The notes under the pieces: model-generated | Told to the model about the DNA's origin: nothing | What the model saw: only the letters and a program-made list of their open reading frames with translations | Database searches by the model: none | Translations under genes and position numbers: made by a program | In this document: positions 1-12,825 of the stretch, one piece after another | Layout of the letters: each line of letters opens with the position of its first letter | Numbering within the stretch: the stretch's first letter is position 1 | Source: Trema orientale | Lineage: Eukaryota > Streptophyta > Magnoliopsida > Rosales > Cannabaceae | Length of the DNA stretch: 64,000 bases | Reading direction: 5' to 3' | Assembly (NCBI GenBank): GCA_002914845.1 | Contig: JXTC01000038.1 | Span: forward strand, 1,315,027 to 1,379,026

Positions 1-715
1 ATCTAAATTTATTATTCTGACATACATGAGACATGATTTTGAACATGTGATGCATTTATATTGCCTGACGAGTATTGGTGAATAGGGTGTGGCGGACCAG
101 CATCTAATTATTTGGTTCCTTCGGGAACACTCTGATAGCGGTATGGGGAGGATCTTTGCAGTACACAGAGGGGTTTGAGATGTATTTTGAACTTGAGACC
201 TCCATATGACGGTTTATGATTAGTTATTACTTATTAGTTATCTGAGTGGCTCAGTATGCAATTCACGGTATTGCCTGTCATATAATTATCTGTTTTTTGT
301 TATGTGCACTCTGCATCTGCATACGTTACTTACTGAGTTTTATACTCACAAATATTCTTACATTGCAGAGGGTACTGATGCTATGTGAGTTAGAGGAGGA
401 GTGCCTACTTTCTGACCGCGGCTTGTGCATATGAGCATTTTGACGCTGTGGTTTCCTGACCGATAATTTTATACCTGCTTTGAGTGTATGTACATTATGT
501 ATACTTTATGAGAGGCCCACTTTGTGAGGGTGTATATATGTATATATTGGAGTATGTATAATTATGAGTGGACTTGTCCCTTTTTCTGTCAGAAAGTTTA
601 AAAAGTTTTAAATTTTCATCATTTTATCAGTTCTAAGTCCAGTAGCGTCTCCCGATCTCACTAAATATTTATACAAATTTTCTTACGTGCGTATGTGGGA
701 TCGGGGGATGTCACA
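1..715 (+). repeat. 3' part of the 5' LTR
   Basis: This stretch aligns with 7155-7881, the end of the 3' LTR, and ends in the same TGTCACA. The first about 1.7 kb of this LTR lies before the window. It differs from its partner by scattered substitutions, one indel near position 280 where the 3' copy has about 33 extra bases, and smaller indels near 150 and 400. Confidence 0.93.
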
Positions 716-717
716 GT

Positions 718-730
718 TGGTATCAAAGCT
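718..730 (+). other. primer binding site (initiator tRNA-Met type)
   Basis: TGGTATCAAAGCT lies two bases after the end of the 5' LTR. It matches the TGGTATCAGAGC form used by most plant LTR retrotransposons, which pairs with the 3' end of initiator tRNA-Met. Confidence 0.88.
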
Positions 731-919
731 TATGCTTTAAAATGATTCTAAAGATCGCTTATATACACATGTCGGGAAGAAAAGAAAGCCTCACTCCTCT
801 GTAAGTTTTTGATATGCATTTTGATATTTGTTATAATTTTTTTTTTAATTGCATTCATATTCTGGTAATGAATATTATTGGCTATAATTGGAGCTATGGA
901 TTCTGGGTGTTAGGATATC

Positions 920-1930
920 AGTATGGTGACTACTCGGGGTCAAGATAATTTTTGAGAGGGGTGCATCTTCTTCACAGAGTGGTAATTAGGTTAAACAGTT
1001 GGCTTCTTTGATACAGAATATATTAGAGCAGTGTATGAGACAAGAAAATCAACCTAACCCTCCATCACCACCACCTCAACAGAGGCAAGATGCTAGTGAA
1101 AGTGGTGGAGAAAGATTCAGCAAACTCCAGCCTCCAACCTTTGATGTCGGGGTTGATCCAATTCAGGCAGAGCAGTGGATTAGAACCACTGAGCGTATGC
1201 TGGCTTACGCCAAGGTTCCTGATGCAGATAAGGTCCCATGTGCTAGTTTCATGCCGAGACACCATGCCGAATACTGGTGGGATACTATGAGTACTATTCA
1301 TGATGTTACTACTATGACATAGAAGAGGTTTAGAGAGTTGTTCTATGGAAAATACTTTACTGATGCTATGAGAGCTAGTAGGAGGGTTGAGTTTGCTAAT
1401 CTGAAGCAGGATGAAATGTCTGTTGCAGAATACATCCATAAGTTTAATGAATTATCGCGATATGCACCTCACATGGTTGCTATAATGAGTTAAAGGTAGA
1501 TCAGTTTATGCAGGGCCTAAGGAAGACTATTGCGAGAGATTTGAAATCTGGTGGAATACGAGGTGTACCATTTGCTCTGATTGCAGACAGGGCACTAGAT
1601 GCCGAGCAGGCAGAGAAAGATGTTCTAGATGAAGAAAAGATCAGGAGAGAAAGACAGGCCAGAGAGATGCAAAGAGGTTTTAGACCTGGTTTTCAAGTAG
1701 GAAGAGGACAGACTCAGTTTCAACATCCTCAGGATATGAAGAGGAAGGGAGTTCCAGCTCAACAGCCTCGACCTGATCCAGGTAAGCATCCCAGGATTGA
1801 CCAAGGGACCACTGTTGGTTTATAGCAGTGCAAACTTTGTGGCAAGAATCATATTAGAGAGTGTCATAGAGCTGCAAGGTTATGCCTCCAATGCGGTAAA
1901 AGTGGTCATTTTATTAAAGATTGCCCTGAA
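920..1930 (+). mobile_element. gag region of the chromovirus fossil
   Basis: Capsid-type text is readable (for example FDVGVDPIQAEQWI, and a later stretch rich in Arg, Gln and Pro), followed near 1830-1930 by two Cys/His zinc-knuckle motifs, the second of the form CX2CX4HX4C. These are the usual nucleocapsid parts of plant Ty3/gypsy Gag. The region is broken. Confidence 0.85.
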
Positions 1931-4900
1931 GTGGCAAGTGATCAGAAGAAACCTAGTGGTAGGCTGTACGCCATGACTGAGACAGATATGGGACTTGAGA
2001 CCGAGGCAGACCCATCTGTTATCACAGGTGAGATATTGATTTTTGGCCTTATAGCTCATGCATTAATAGATTTAGGATCTACACATTCACATGCATCATT
2101 AACATTTGTGATGAGATTGGGTCATCCTACAGATCAAATGAGTACTCCATTTGGCACTACACTTCCCTCTGGAGAGGTCATGCATTCAAATAAAATTTTG
2201 AGAGCCTGTCCTATTATAGTGGATGATAAAGAGTTATTTGCGGACTTAACTGTGCTTGAAATGGATGACTATGAAATCATTTTGGGTATGGATTGGCTGT
2301 CAAAGTATTTTGCTAAAATTGACTGTAAAAACAAAATAGTGATATTTCATCCTCCTAATGATGATCAGTTCACACTTATGGGTACTCAGTATAAAACCAA
2401 GTTTTCTTTGATCTCAACCATTGAAGCTCAGAAATTGTTAGGGAAAGGTGGTACAGGGTATTTGGCCAGTACTGTTGATACATCTGTGGAACAGAAGTTG
2501 AGGCCAGAAGATGTGCCAGTTGTGCAAGATTTTCTGGAGGTGTTTCGTGAAGATTTACCAGGTTTACCACCTATAAGAGAAATTGATTTTGCTATTGATT
2601 TGGTACTAGGTACTACACCTATTTCTAAGACATCCTATAGGATGGCCCCAGCAGAATTAAAGGAGTTAAAGACTCAGTTACAAGAATTGCTAGACAAAGG
2701 ATTTATACGTCCTAGCTTTTCACCGTGGGGTGTGCCAGTTCTGTTTGTGAAAAAGAAAGATGGCACTATGCGATTGTGTATTGACTATAGAGAGATTAAC
2801 AAAGTGACTATTAAAAATAAGTATCCCCTACCTCGCATCGATGATTTGTTTGATCAACTACAGGGTGTTTCTGTGTTTTCAAAGATTGATTTGAAGTCTG
2901 GTTATCATCAGTTAAGAGTCAGAGAGGAAGATATTCCGAAGACTACCTTTAGAACTCGATATAGCCATTATGAATTTCTGGTGATGCTATCTGGTCTGAC
3001 CAATGCACCAGCAGCATTTATGGACCTGATGAACAGGATATTTAAGGAATTCCTAGATAAGTTTGTTATTGTATTCATCGATGACATTTTGGTATACTCA
3101 CGATCTAGAGAGGAGCATAAAGAGCATTTAAAAATCACTCTTCAGATATTGAAAGAGAAAGAGTTATATGCCAAATTTAAGAAATGCGAGTTCTGGTTAG
3201 AAAAAGTGTCATTCCTTAGTCACGTTGTCTCTCAGGATGGAATTTCTGTTGACTCAATCAAGGTTGGGGCAGTTAATAATTGGTATAGACCTACCAATAT
3301 TACAGAGATCAGAAGTTTTCTAGGTTTGGCCGGTTACTATAGAAGATTTGTTGAAGGATTCTCTAAGATAGCCATGCCACTTACGCAATTGACCAGGAAG
3401 AGTAACAAGTTTATATGGACTGATGATTATGAGAAGAGCTTTCAAGAATTGAAGCAGAGACTAATTTCAGCACCAGTCTTGACTATACCTTTGGGTACAG
3501 AGGGATTTGTTATTTATAGTGATGCTTCGAAACAAGGTCTGGGATGCGTCCTCATGCAAAATAGAAAGGTTATTACTTATGCTTCAAGACAGCTAAAGGA
3601 TTATGAGCGTAACTACCCTACTCATGATTTAGAACTGGCAGCAGTAATATTTGCATTGAAGATTTGGCGACATTATCTGTATGGTGTACATTGTGAAATA
3701 TGTACTGATCACAAAAATTTGAAGTATTTGTTCACTCAGAAAGAACTAAATATGAGACAAAGACGTTGGCTAGAATTGGTAAAAGACTATGATTACGACA
3801 TCAGCTATCATCCGGGAAAAGCCAATGTTATGGTGGGTACACTCAGCAGAAAATCATCTGGTAATTTGGCAGCTTTACATGAATTGGAGAAACCTTTGCG
3901 GGAGGATTTATGCAGATCTGGTATCGAGTTAATTACTGGAAAATTATCTGTTATGACTTTACAACCTACCTTATTAGACAGAATTAAACAAGGCCAGAAG
4001 GAAGATCCTGAGTTAATTGGATACAAAGAATTAGTAGAATCGGGGAAAAAGTCAGGTTTCACAATTTCTGTTAAAGGAGTTATCAGATTTCAAGGTAAAT
4101 TATGCGTACCAAATAACAGAAATATCAAGGAAGAAATTCTAGTAGAAGTACACAACACTCTATATTCAGTCCATCCAGGTACTACAAAAATATACAATGA
4201 TTTGAAAACTCTTTACTGGTGGGCAGGAATGAAGAAGAATATTTTCAAGTTTGTCGAACGTTGTCTAACATGTCAGCAGATTAAGGCTGAGCACAAAAGA
4301 TCAGCAGAAGAGCTGCAACCACTTCTGTTACCTGAGTGGAAATGGGAGGAGATCGCCATGGATTTTGTAGTTGGGTTACCGAAGACAGTATCTCGTCAAG
4401 ATGCAGTTTGGGTTATAATTGACAGACACACTAAGGTAGCTCATTTTATTCCAATTTCTATGACCTATTCCATGGATAAGCTTGCAGCATTATACATTAA
4501 AGAGATTATTAGACTTCATGGGATTCTAGTTTCTATAATCTCAGATAGAGATGCCAGATTTACTTCAAAATTTTGGGAGAGTGTGCAACGAGCTTTGGGA
4601 ACTAAATTGAAATTTAGTACCGCATTCCATCCACAGACAGATAGCCAAGCTGAGAGGACTATTCAGATATTGGAAGATATGCTCAGAGCTTGTGTCATAG
4701 ATTCCCAGATATCATGGAACCATTACTTACCACTGGTTGAATTCTCATATAATAACAGCTTTCAAGCGACGATTGGTGTTGCACCTTATGAGATGTTGTA
4801 TGGCAGAAAGTGCAGGTCCCCAGTTCACTGGGATAAGGTGGGAGAGCAACATTATTTGGGTCCTGATATTATTAGAGATACAGCTGAGGCAGTTGAGAAG

Positions 4901-5400
4901 ATCAGAAAACGTATGATAGCAGCTCAAAGTAGACAGAAGTTTTATCCGGATCCAGAACGTCGACCTTTACATTTTTCTGTTGGTGATAAGGTATTTCTTA
5001 AGGTTGCTCCTATGAAAGGTGTCATGAGATTTGGAAAGAAAGGAAAGTTAAGTCCGAGATTTATAGGTCCATATGAGATCCTCAAGAAAGTTGGGAATAT
5101 CGACTATAGGCTTGCCCTACCCCCAGAGTTATCAGATGTACACAACATCTTCCATGTTTCTATGCTGAGAAAGTATGTATCAGACCCATCTCATGTTCTT
5201 AGCCAGGAGCCGCCTGAATTAGATTCACAATTAACCTATGAGGAACGTCCAGTATAGATTTTAGACAGAAAAGAAAAAGAATTAAGAAACAAAAAGATTC
5301 CTTTAATGAAAGTCCTGTGGTGAAATCATTCTGTGGAGGAGACTACATGGGAACGGGAAGATGAAATGAGAAACCAACATCCAAAACTATTTGGTAAGCA
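1931..5400 (+). mobile_element. pol region (PR-RT-RH-INT) and chromodomain-like tail of the chromovirus fossil
   Basis: Domains in order: aspartic-protease-like region near 2030-2330; reverse transcriptase near 2640-3240 with the catalytic motif [10 protein letters not shown]; RNase H near 3480-3830 ([32 protein letters not shown]); integrase zinc-binding region near 4160-4290 (H...CLTCQQIK); integrase core near 4340-4790 ([30 protein letters not shown]); then a GPY/F-type module ([12 protein letters not shown]) and LHNIF-like text before a chromodomain-like stretch near 5250-5390. The family makes these as one polyprotein. Overall broken as part of the element. Confidence 0.92.
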
Positions 5401-5420
5401 AATTTCGGGGACGAAATTTT

Positions 5421-5437
5421 TATTAGGAGGGGGAGAT
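5421..5437 (+). other. polypurine tract
   Basis: The purine run TTAGGAGGGGGAGAT lies directly before the TG that opens the 3' LTR. This is the usual position of the plus-strand primer of LTR retrotransposons. Confidence 0.85.
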
Positions 5438-6929
5438 TGTGATATCTCGAATTTCCTATTGACACCCAAATTCCTCACATAACTAAGAGCTAATAATAAC
5501 ATGATTACATAGCATTATTTTTTATATATCATTGTCATGTCTACATGCTATTTTAAGTTTTTAATTTTAAATTATTATGATTATTAATCCTTATTACGTT
5601 TTAAGATAATTTCGCAGTGAAATGCTCAAGATAGACTCCTTGGTACTAGTTGACGTGTACTAGAATTAACTATAATTCTGATGTTTTATCTTAATTAATT
5701 GTTATTTGGTCAAATTATTGATTTTATACATGCTTGGGAACGTTTTAGTTCAAAAGTGTTTAAAAGATACTTAGTATATGTTAAATTATAATTGCTAGTT
5801 TGTTTGACATGTTTTTAGTTGACCGGTTATAATTATAGGCATGATTTTAATTGCTGATATTTTTTTTTCTAAATTAATTTTGATGTACATTAGAATATAA
5901 TATAAAGTGTATTGAGTGCATTCCTAGTACCTTGTAAATCGTGTAACTCATCAAACTTTGGTCTGATGCTTATTTGTATTCTTATTATTATTAATTAGTT
6001 TATATGATCTATGCTATTAGTTTTCTTTATTATAAAAAGTAAACGAGTTGGAATTGTGTAGAAACCAACTTGGTGATGTCGGCAAGACCTTGGAGCATTA
6101 ACCATACTATTTAATATGGTCTTGTACACTCACGAACAGAAACAAAAAGAATTGCTCCCTTTCCATGTTTATCCTCTGAGCTCCATCTTTTTAACCTTGT
6201 ATAAAAGTCATCTATATATTTATTGTTAGTCAAGAATAAGTACGATAAAGGACATACTATCTTGCACCTTTCCTTTAATCTTGAAGGTAATTCTTATACT
6301 GTCTATTGTAGTAGTTATTAATTAGAATACTTATAAGCCTTTTAGCGCTTATTTATTAAGTAGTTTAGGATTTACGTTTTTATGGCCATATGTATTTATA
6401 TATATATATATTGTCTTTATTCTTGCTGTAGGTATAAGGCATACATAAAATTTCTTTTGTGATTGAGATTTCTTGCTCAATGGCTGTTTAGTCATATAGA
6501 AATCAGTTTTAAATCAAATCTAATGATAAAAAAAAAAAAGAGAAAGATAGCTTTAATCATGATAATTTGACCGTTTCTATTTTACTAGTTTTCCAGTACA
6601 CTATTATTGTACATTCATTGATTGTTAGCAATAAATTTGAAGTTTATTATATAAAAAAAAAATGTTTTGGCTGCTGGAATACTTGGAATAAAATGAGGTT
6701 TGGGTTTTCCCTTGTCTTCTTTGTATTGTACTATGGTGTACGCATGGAATATTCTTTGTTTAATATTTTCGGGTTCATAAATTTGATTAGAGTAGTGTGT
6801 TGATGTCCTTAAAGCTAGGAGAAATGTTGTCCAAAAAATATATATATATTTATTTATTTATTTTTAGTCCAAGTTTAAAATATAAATTTATCTATCATTA
6901 TGTGCTTAATTATAGAAATCTATCCCCTA

Positions 6930-6960
<31 letters not shown>

Positions 6961-7881
6961 GGAGCATGTTAACTGTACCAAGAGCGAAGAGCATTTTACA
7001 TAAAAAGAAAACCCAAAGAAGCTCAAGATTGAAGTAAGTAATGTTCCACCTACAATGTAAGAATTATTTGTTTCTGTAAACATGTGAAATCCTTGAATTA
7101 TATTTTAAAAAAAAAAAAATTGTCTCTGTTATTCTGTTATGCCTGAAGCATAGATATCTAAATTTATTATTCTGACATACATGAGACATGATTTTGAACA
7201 TGTGATGCATTTATATTGCCTGACGAGTATTGGTGAATAGGGTGTGGCGGGCCAGCGCCCAATTATCTGGTTCCTTCGGGAACACTCTGATGGCGGTATG
7301 GGGACCTCTGCAGTACACAGAGGGATTTGAGATGTATTTTGAACTTGAGACCTCCATATGACGGCTTATGATTAGTTATTACTTATTAGTTATCTGAGTG
7401 GCTCAGTATGCAATTCACGGTCTTGCCAGGCAATACATATACACAGGGATCCCAATTATATAATTATCTGTTTTATGTTATGTGCACTCTGCATCTGCAT
7501 ACGTTACTTACTGAGTTTTATACTCACAAATATTCTTACATTACAGAGGGTACTGATGCTATGTGAGTTAGAGGAGGAGCGCCACGGCTTGTGTATATGA
7601 GCATTTTGACGCTGTGGTTTCCTGACCGATAATTTTGTATCTGCTTTGAGTGTGTGTATATTATGTATACTTTATGAGAGGCCCACTTTATGAGGGTGTA
7701 TATATGTATACATTGGAGTATGTATAATTATGAGTGGACTTTTTCCTTTTTCTGCCGGAAAGTTTAAAAAGTTCTAAATTTTCATCATTTTATCAGTTCT
7801 AAGTCGAGTATCGTCTCCCAATCTCACTAAATATTTATACAAATTTTCTTACGTGCGTGTGTGGGATCGGGAGATGTCACA
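5438..7881 (+). repeat. 3' LTR, 2,444 bp
   Basis: The repeat opens with TGTGATATC and closes with GATGTCACA, giving a TG...CA element with a 5-bp inverted end (TGTGA/TCACA). Its last 727 bp match window positions 1-715. It holds no protein-like text. A (TAA)n microsatellite sits at 6929-6960. LTRs over 2 kb are typical of Tekay/Del chromoviruses. Confidence 0.92.
6929..6960 (+). repeat. (TAA)n microsatellite in the LTR
   Basis: About ten uninterrupted AAT/TAA units inside the 3' LTR. The first 1.7 kb of the 5' LTR is off-window, so it cannot be said whether the partner has the same run. Confidence 0.9.
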
Positions 7882-9350
7882 ATATAGATATCTTACTTTT
7901 TACTTTTGGTATCCGTAGAATTGGAATGGGAGTTAGACGTTCTTTATTTTGGGGAAAAAAAAAACTCCAAGTATCTTATAAGGCTGCGTACGGAATCTGA
8001 AGATATTGAAATAAAAAAAAATTACCAAAAGTATCCGACTAAGATACTTATGTATCCTAGAAAATAAAATGGGAGCTTGGCATTCTTTATTTGGAAAAAA
8101 AAAATGATACTTAAAAAATACTTTTAAGTATCCTATCATGATACTTTAGTATCAGGGAGATGAGAAGAGAGTGGAGTGCTGCCATAAGTATCCTATCATA
8201 AAACATTTAGTACCAGAGAGATGAGGCAAGAGTTGGGGTGCTGTTTATCACGTAAAATACTATAGGTATCTTATACGATAATTATGGTGAAGAGATTTGA
8301 TATACCTTATTGCCCAAAAATATTTATTAAACAAATTACCATATGTGTCTTACTAGGTTACTTATGATATCAGGGAGAAAAAAAAATATTCCATAGATAT
8401 CTCATTAAGTTACTAATAGTATCTCGAAAATTGTAAAGAGAGATAGATGTTCTAAGGAAAAATAAAAGTAAAAAGCTAAAGATGTTACCACATAGATATC
8501 CTACTTTATTAATTTTGGTATCCATGGAATTGGAATAGGAGTTATGCATTCTTTAATGAAAAAAAAAATTGAAGTATCTTAGAGGGGTGCGTAAGGTATC
8601 TGAAGATATTGGAAAAAAAAAAGTTAGCATAAATATCCAACAGAGATACTTATGGTATCCTAGAAACTAAAATGGGAGCTTGGCGTTCTTTATTTTGAAT
8701 AAAATAATGATAATTAAAAAGTACTATAGGTATCCGATTATGATACTTTTAGAATCTGAGAGATAAGAAGAGAGCTGAGGTGCTACTTTTTGAGTGAAAA
8801 AAAAATACTATAGGTATCCTACCACGATAATTATGGCAAAGCGATTTGGTATACCTTATTACTCAAAAATATTTATTAAAAAAAATTACCTTAGGTATCT
8901 TATTAGGTTACTTATAGTACTAGAGGAAAAAAATATTCCATAAATATCTCATTAAGTTACTAACAATATTTCGGAAACTGTAAAGAGAGATGGACGTTCT
9001 AAGGAAAAATAAAATTAAAAAAACTAAAGATGTTATCACATAATATCCTACTTTGTTACTTTTGGTATCCATGGAATTGGAAATGGAGTTAGGCGTTCTT
9101 TATTCTTAAAAATAAAAATTCAAATATCTTACAAGGGTGGTTACAGTATCCGAAGACATTGGGAAAAAAAAGTTAGTATAAGTATCCAACTAAGATACTT
9201 ATGGTATCCTAGAAACCAAAATGGGAGCTTATTGGACAAAAATAGTGATAATCAAAAAAACTATAGGTATCCTATCATGATACCTTTAGTATCTGGGAGA
9301 TGTTGGGGTGCATCATAGTATCCTACTAAATTATCTATAATATTCATGCA
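7882..9350. repeat. degenerate tandem array, about 0.55-0.6-kb unit, about 2.5 copies
   Basis: The phrase 'TTTTGGTATCC(A/G)T(A/G)GAATTGGAA' followed by 'GTTA(G/T)(A/G)C(A/G)TTCTTTA' recurs near 7905, 8511 and 9056, so successive units are about 606 and 545 bp long. Other shared blocks recur in the same order: AAGTATCTTA with a TGCGTA or similar block, GATACTTATGGTATCCTAG, a GGGAGATGAG block, and GTAAAGAGAGAT(A/G)GA(C/T)GTTCTAAGGAAAAAT. Short GTATCC/GATACT words fill the units, hinting at an older, shorter repeat inside. No coding text is present. The first unit begins right after the 3' LTR, so the retrotransposon probably landed in this array. Confidence 0.8.
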
Positions 9351-9933
9351 AGTTTAAAGTTCCCTATTAAAGTTAGATATATATATATATACACACACAC
9401 ACACATAATATCCTATCTTTTTTTATTAAAAAAAAATTAGAATTAGAAGGATGGTTTTCTATAGTATTTCCTTTTCGTATTTAGGAAATTGGAAGGGTGG
9501 TTGGGTTGTTAAAAATAAAATAAAATTAGAAAAAGAAAGGTTATTTTTGGTATCACATATGATTAAATAAGGTATCTGGATTTTAAAAAAACGAAACTAC
9601 TATAAGTCCCATGCAAAGTTACCTATAGAGCTAGGCTTTCATTTTTGTATTAAAAAAAATAGAAAATGATCATAACTATCGTACAATCTAGAAAATAAGC
9701 TTATTAGGGAAAACCAAAAAAAAAAATGCCATACATATCTTGTAAAGTGACTAAGGGACTAAGGTATCCTGGGAGGTTAACCATGGTATGTAGATATATT
9801 TAAAAAGAAAAAAATAGAAACAATTTAAGAATTAATTTATTAGAAGTGTGACTTATGTCACTTCATAAAATTATAAAAAGAATGTGTGGTATTGAATTAA
9901 AATTTTAAATTTAGTGGAATTCAAAAATAAACA
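9351..9933. other. AT-rich non-coding tail of the array
   Basis: Diverged GTATCC-like words continue, along with a short (TA)n(CA)n microsatellite near 9370-9405. No gene is seen. The stretch ends at the target duplication of the Pack-MULE. Confidence 0.6.
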
Positions 9934-9942
9934 CAAAAATAA

Positions 9943-10035
9943 GGGGTGCGTCTAATGTAGGGCTCCTTTAAAATAGCCCTAAGTAAGGCCACGAAACTTT
10001 AGCCATGTGATTTGAAATCGGTGCTTAGCCTAAAA
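9943..10035 (+). repeat. left terminal inverted repeat of the Pack-MULE
   Basis: The outer about 60 bases match the right end at roughly 80% by eye, after which similarity fades but short shared blocks (AAATCGG/AAATCCGAC, GAGGTG, TTCACCCAA) continue to about 150 bp. Confidence 0.8.
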
Positions 10036-11661
10036 ATGTGAGGTGGAATGCATTGGATTTCTTCACCCAACAAGGCGACACTATTATTCTCTCTCTCCCT
10101 TCAAAAATTTCCCTTCACTAGCTAAGAATCTCCCCCTCTCTGTTGTTGTCTATGGAGTTACCCGCACCTCTCCATCTCTGTACCTCTCTATCTCTGTCTC
10201 TCGCTTCATCGTTTGACCCAGACTCCTCCATCTCTGTCTCTCTCTTTACGAAGGCTTGCTTAGTCGATTGACCTCAACTCCATCTCAGACCACCATACTT
10301 CTCCAAATTGTCAATCTCTCAATCTGCAACTTCAGTGAATGATACCTATCTCTCTTTCCCATGACCTGTGAACGATCTTTTTTTGGTTTAGCCCGAGCCA
10401 TGGCATGACCGCTCTGTCTCTAGTTCAGTTCCGAGCCATGGCATGACACCCTTTCTTTGGTTGAGTCCGAGAGTAGGACATTGAAAAAGAATGGCGATTT
10501 GAGCTCAATCATCGACTAGGTCAATTCACTCAATTGACGATCTGCAACAAAATAAAATTCCTAAATTCCCAAATCAGAGAAAATGAAGCATCAATTCGTG
10601 ATTGGAGCTTAATCCCTAAATCTGGTTTCGTGCATTTATGTTTCTCAGAGGAAACTAGGTAAGTTCTCCTAATTTCTTAATTTCTAGCTCTTTTGATTGC
10701 ATTTTTTTTCCAAATAATTTTCTCATACTTTTGATTTTGAACCTTGTTTCATTGTGTTAGACTAGGATATGTTTGTGGTAGTTTTGTTTTCTGCTGATGA
10801 GTTTAGTTGTTATCCGTTGTATGTCATCGTTTAAAAATCTTGCAATTCAAGTTCTATTAGCCTTCTTAAAGAGATTATTTAATTTTGAGTTTATCCTATC
10901 TTAGCGTTAGGTTTAAGTTGATAACAACGATGTATTTGAAGACTGAAGTTGACTCCAGAATTGCCAAGACTCCTCTGTATTCATTTTGAATTTATTACTA
11001 TGTACTGTTTAGGCAACATAATATGATAGAGTGGTACTTTAAATTCTCTAATTACAAAGATGAACTTTATCTATTTGGATTTTCTAAATTACATTCTATT
11101 GGCTATTTTCAATGAAATTTTATAGATTCTCCAGTTGTGTTTCTATGCTTGTTGTTACAGTACTTTGCCAAGCCAAGAAAAAGAAATGAACAAAGTTGAT
11201 AATCTGTTATTTGAATTGATTGGAAGCAGAATACTTTATGAGGTTCTCTCATCTTTCTAGTGACCTATGGTTCTATCCCTATTATAACTTCTTATATTTA
11301 GTTAGATTTAAAGATTTTTTGGCTGTGTATTAGTATGTCATATTGGGATTTAGATACTCTTGAAAGAAATATGTGTTCTCTGTTAGCTTTACCAACTGTC
11401 CACTTCTTCAAATATTTTTATTGAATTGATCTTATGTACATATGTATTTTTCGATACTTGTAGTGGAAGACATATATAGATGGAGCTCTGCGGAGAAAGA
11501 AAATTTGAAGTTTGGGAGTAGGGATAGATATTCTCTGCATTGTCCTTAAACAAAGCCTTATTGTGCTGGAAGTGGATTTTACTTTTTTCAATGCCTATGT
11601 TTAAAATCAAATGTCAGTTCAATTGTTTATTAAGATTCAGTATTTATCTTCTTGTTGGTCA

Positions 11662-11996
11662 AGTGTACGAGGATCGGAATGTTTTTGCACAACTTGTCAG
11701 AAGAATGGAGAGGGATGGTTTCAGGGCAACTGTCCTTACTGTGGACACTCCAAGGCTTGTCTACTGGGAGGCTGATATAAAGAACACATAGGATTCATTA
11801 TTAGTTAGGATCTTTCATGATAAAAGCAATGTATAATGAGATACAAATTGCAAGTTTGATGACATTAAGAAAGTCTCAAAACGTTTTATTGCTATTAAGA
11901 AAGTCTCAAAACTTTTTATTCTACTTCAGATTCACTTTGCCATTATTTTTTACTTTGAAACGTTGAGGGTTTGGATCTTGAAAAAATAAACAAGGT
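11662..11996 (+). pseudogene. captured glycolate oxidase (2-hydroxy-acid oxidase) exon pieces
   Basis: Bases 11662-11790 encode [20 protein letters not shown] and then [18 protein letters not shown]. This is very close to the peroxisomal glycolate oxidase segment VYKDRNVVAQLVRRAERAGF..TVDTPRLGRREADIKNR, part of the FMN-binding barrel. A second block at about 11955-11996 encodes VEGLDLEKINK, matching the family's FEGLDLGKMDK text and followed by a GTGAGA donor. The two blocks are separated by about 165 bp with introns or unrelated DNA, and reading is lost between them. The rest of the gene is missing, so this is a fragment. Introns kept around the exons show capture as DNA, not as a retrocopy. 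Normal function of the parent is photorespiratory oxidation of glycolate; this piece cannot do it. Confidence 0.8.
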
Positions 11997-12825
11997 GAGA
12001 ATATGTATAAATTTCAATACAAAAGGAATATATATGATCTTTTTTTTTTCCGGTCCTGTGTTGCTATGTGCTAGTGTTTGGAGTTGCAGAACCCATCAAG
12101 TTGATATGCTGATGATATGTATGAGTCACTCATGGATGTTGAGGTTAAATTTACCAAGTCTATTTTGTTTTTGAGTTTCCATGGCTGCTATTTTTCTTCA
12201 TAATTTCCGAGGCATTGATTAATTATTGTAGTAGAACAAGTTTGTACCAAACTGTGAGCAGGTTTGATATGGTTAGAGTTGATTCCTAAGATTATTTCTG
12301 TACAAGTTATAAGATATCATAGATGGGAAAACGACAGAAAAAAGAACAAATAGGTGATTCTTAATTATAGCAAATCTTATCACTTGTCATCTCAAAAAAA
12401 AAAACGAAAAAAGAGGGGTGTTTAACTTGTATTTGTATACACCTATACAAATAACGAAAACTAATGATTCTTAATTTGGGAAGGAAAATAAGAAAATGAT
12501 GTATGAAATATAAGAGTACTATACTTTTAAGTTGAATTTAATTGAAAATACATAATCAAGTAATCCTAAAACTAAGTATCATTAACTTCGATTGATAATG
12601 ATAAACTAATCAAATATACTGATTGAGATGTTATGTTATATTAAACAATGTGGTACCTTTTATAAAATTGATAAGCGAGATGACTATTTTTTCAAAAATA
12701 GTAGAGATGTGCACTTACTGTACTAAATTTTATTAAGAGGATATAATTTACTTCATTTAGAATATTTACACTATTATGTTAATAATCTAGAGGTATAAAA
12801 TATATATTTCATTGGTTTTTGTTAA

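Larger units (their letters stand above)
1..7881 (+). mobile_element. Ty3/gypsy chromovirus (Tekay/Del-like), broken, 5' LTR cut by window edge
   Basis: An LTR retrotransposon in the + direction. The order is LTR tail, primer binding site, gag, protease, reverse transcriptase, RNase H, integrase, a chromodomain-like tail, polypurine tract, LTR. The integrase-after-RNase H order and the chromodomain-like tail place it among Ty3/gypsy chromoviruses; the long LTR and protein text fit the Tekay/Del clade. It is a fossil: I count roughly five breaks in the coding part. The 0.7 kb of LTR seen at both ends differs by about 30 substitutions plus a few indels (by eye, about 4-5%). At a commonly used rate of 1.3e-8 per site per year this is near 1.5-2 million years, older if the host is a slow-evolving tree. 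The left target duplication lies outside the window. Confidence 0.95.

Noticed and set aside
7882-9350. Array considered as rDNA spacer or centromeric satellite
   Set aside because: No rRNA sequence is nearby, the unit length varies by tens of bases, and only about 2.5 copies are present, so a specific class cannot be claimed.
11800-12180. Further glycolate oxidase exons after 12000
   Set aside because: The frame at 11971-12174 continues past the donor into intron-like DNA; text after residue 10 has no likeness to the enzyme.
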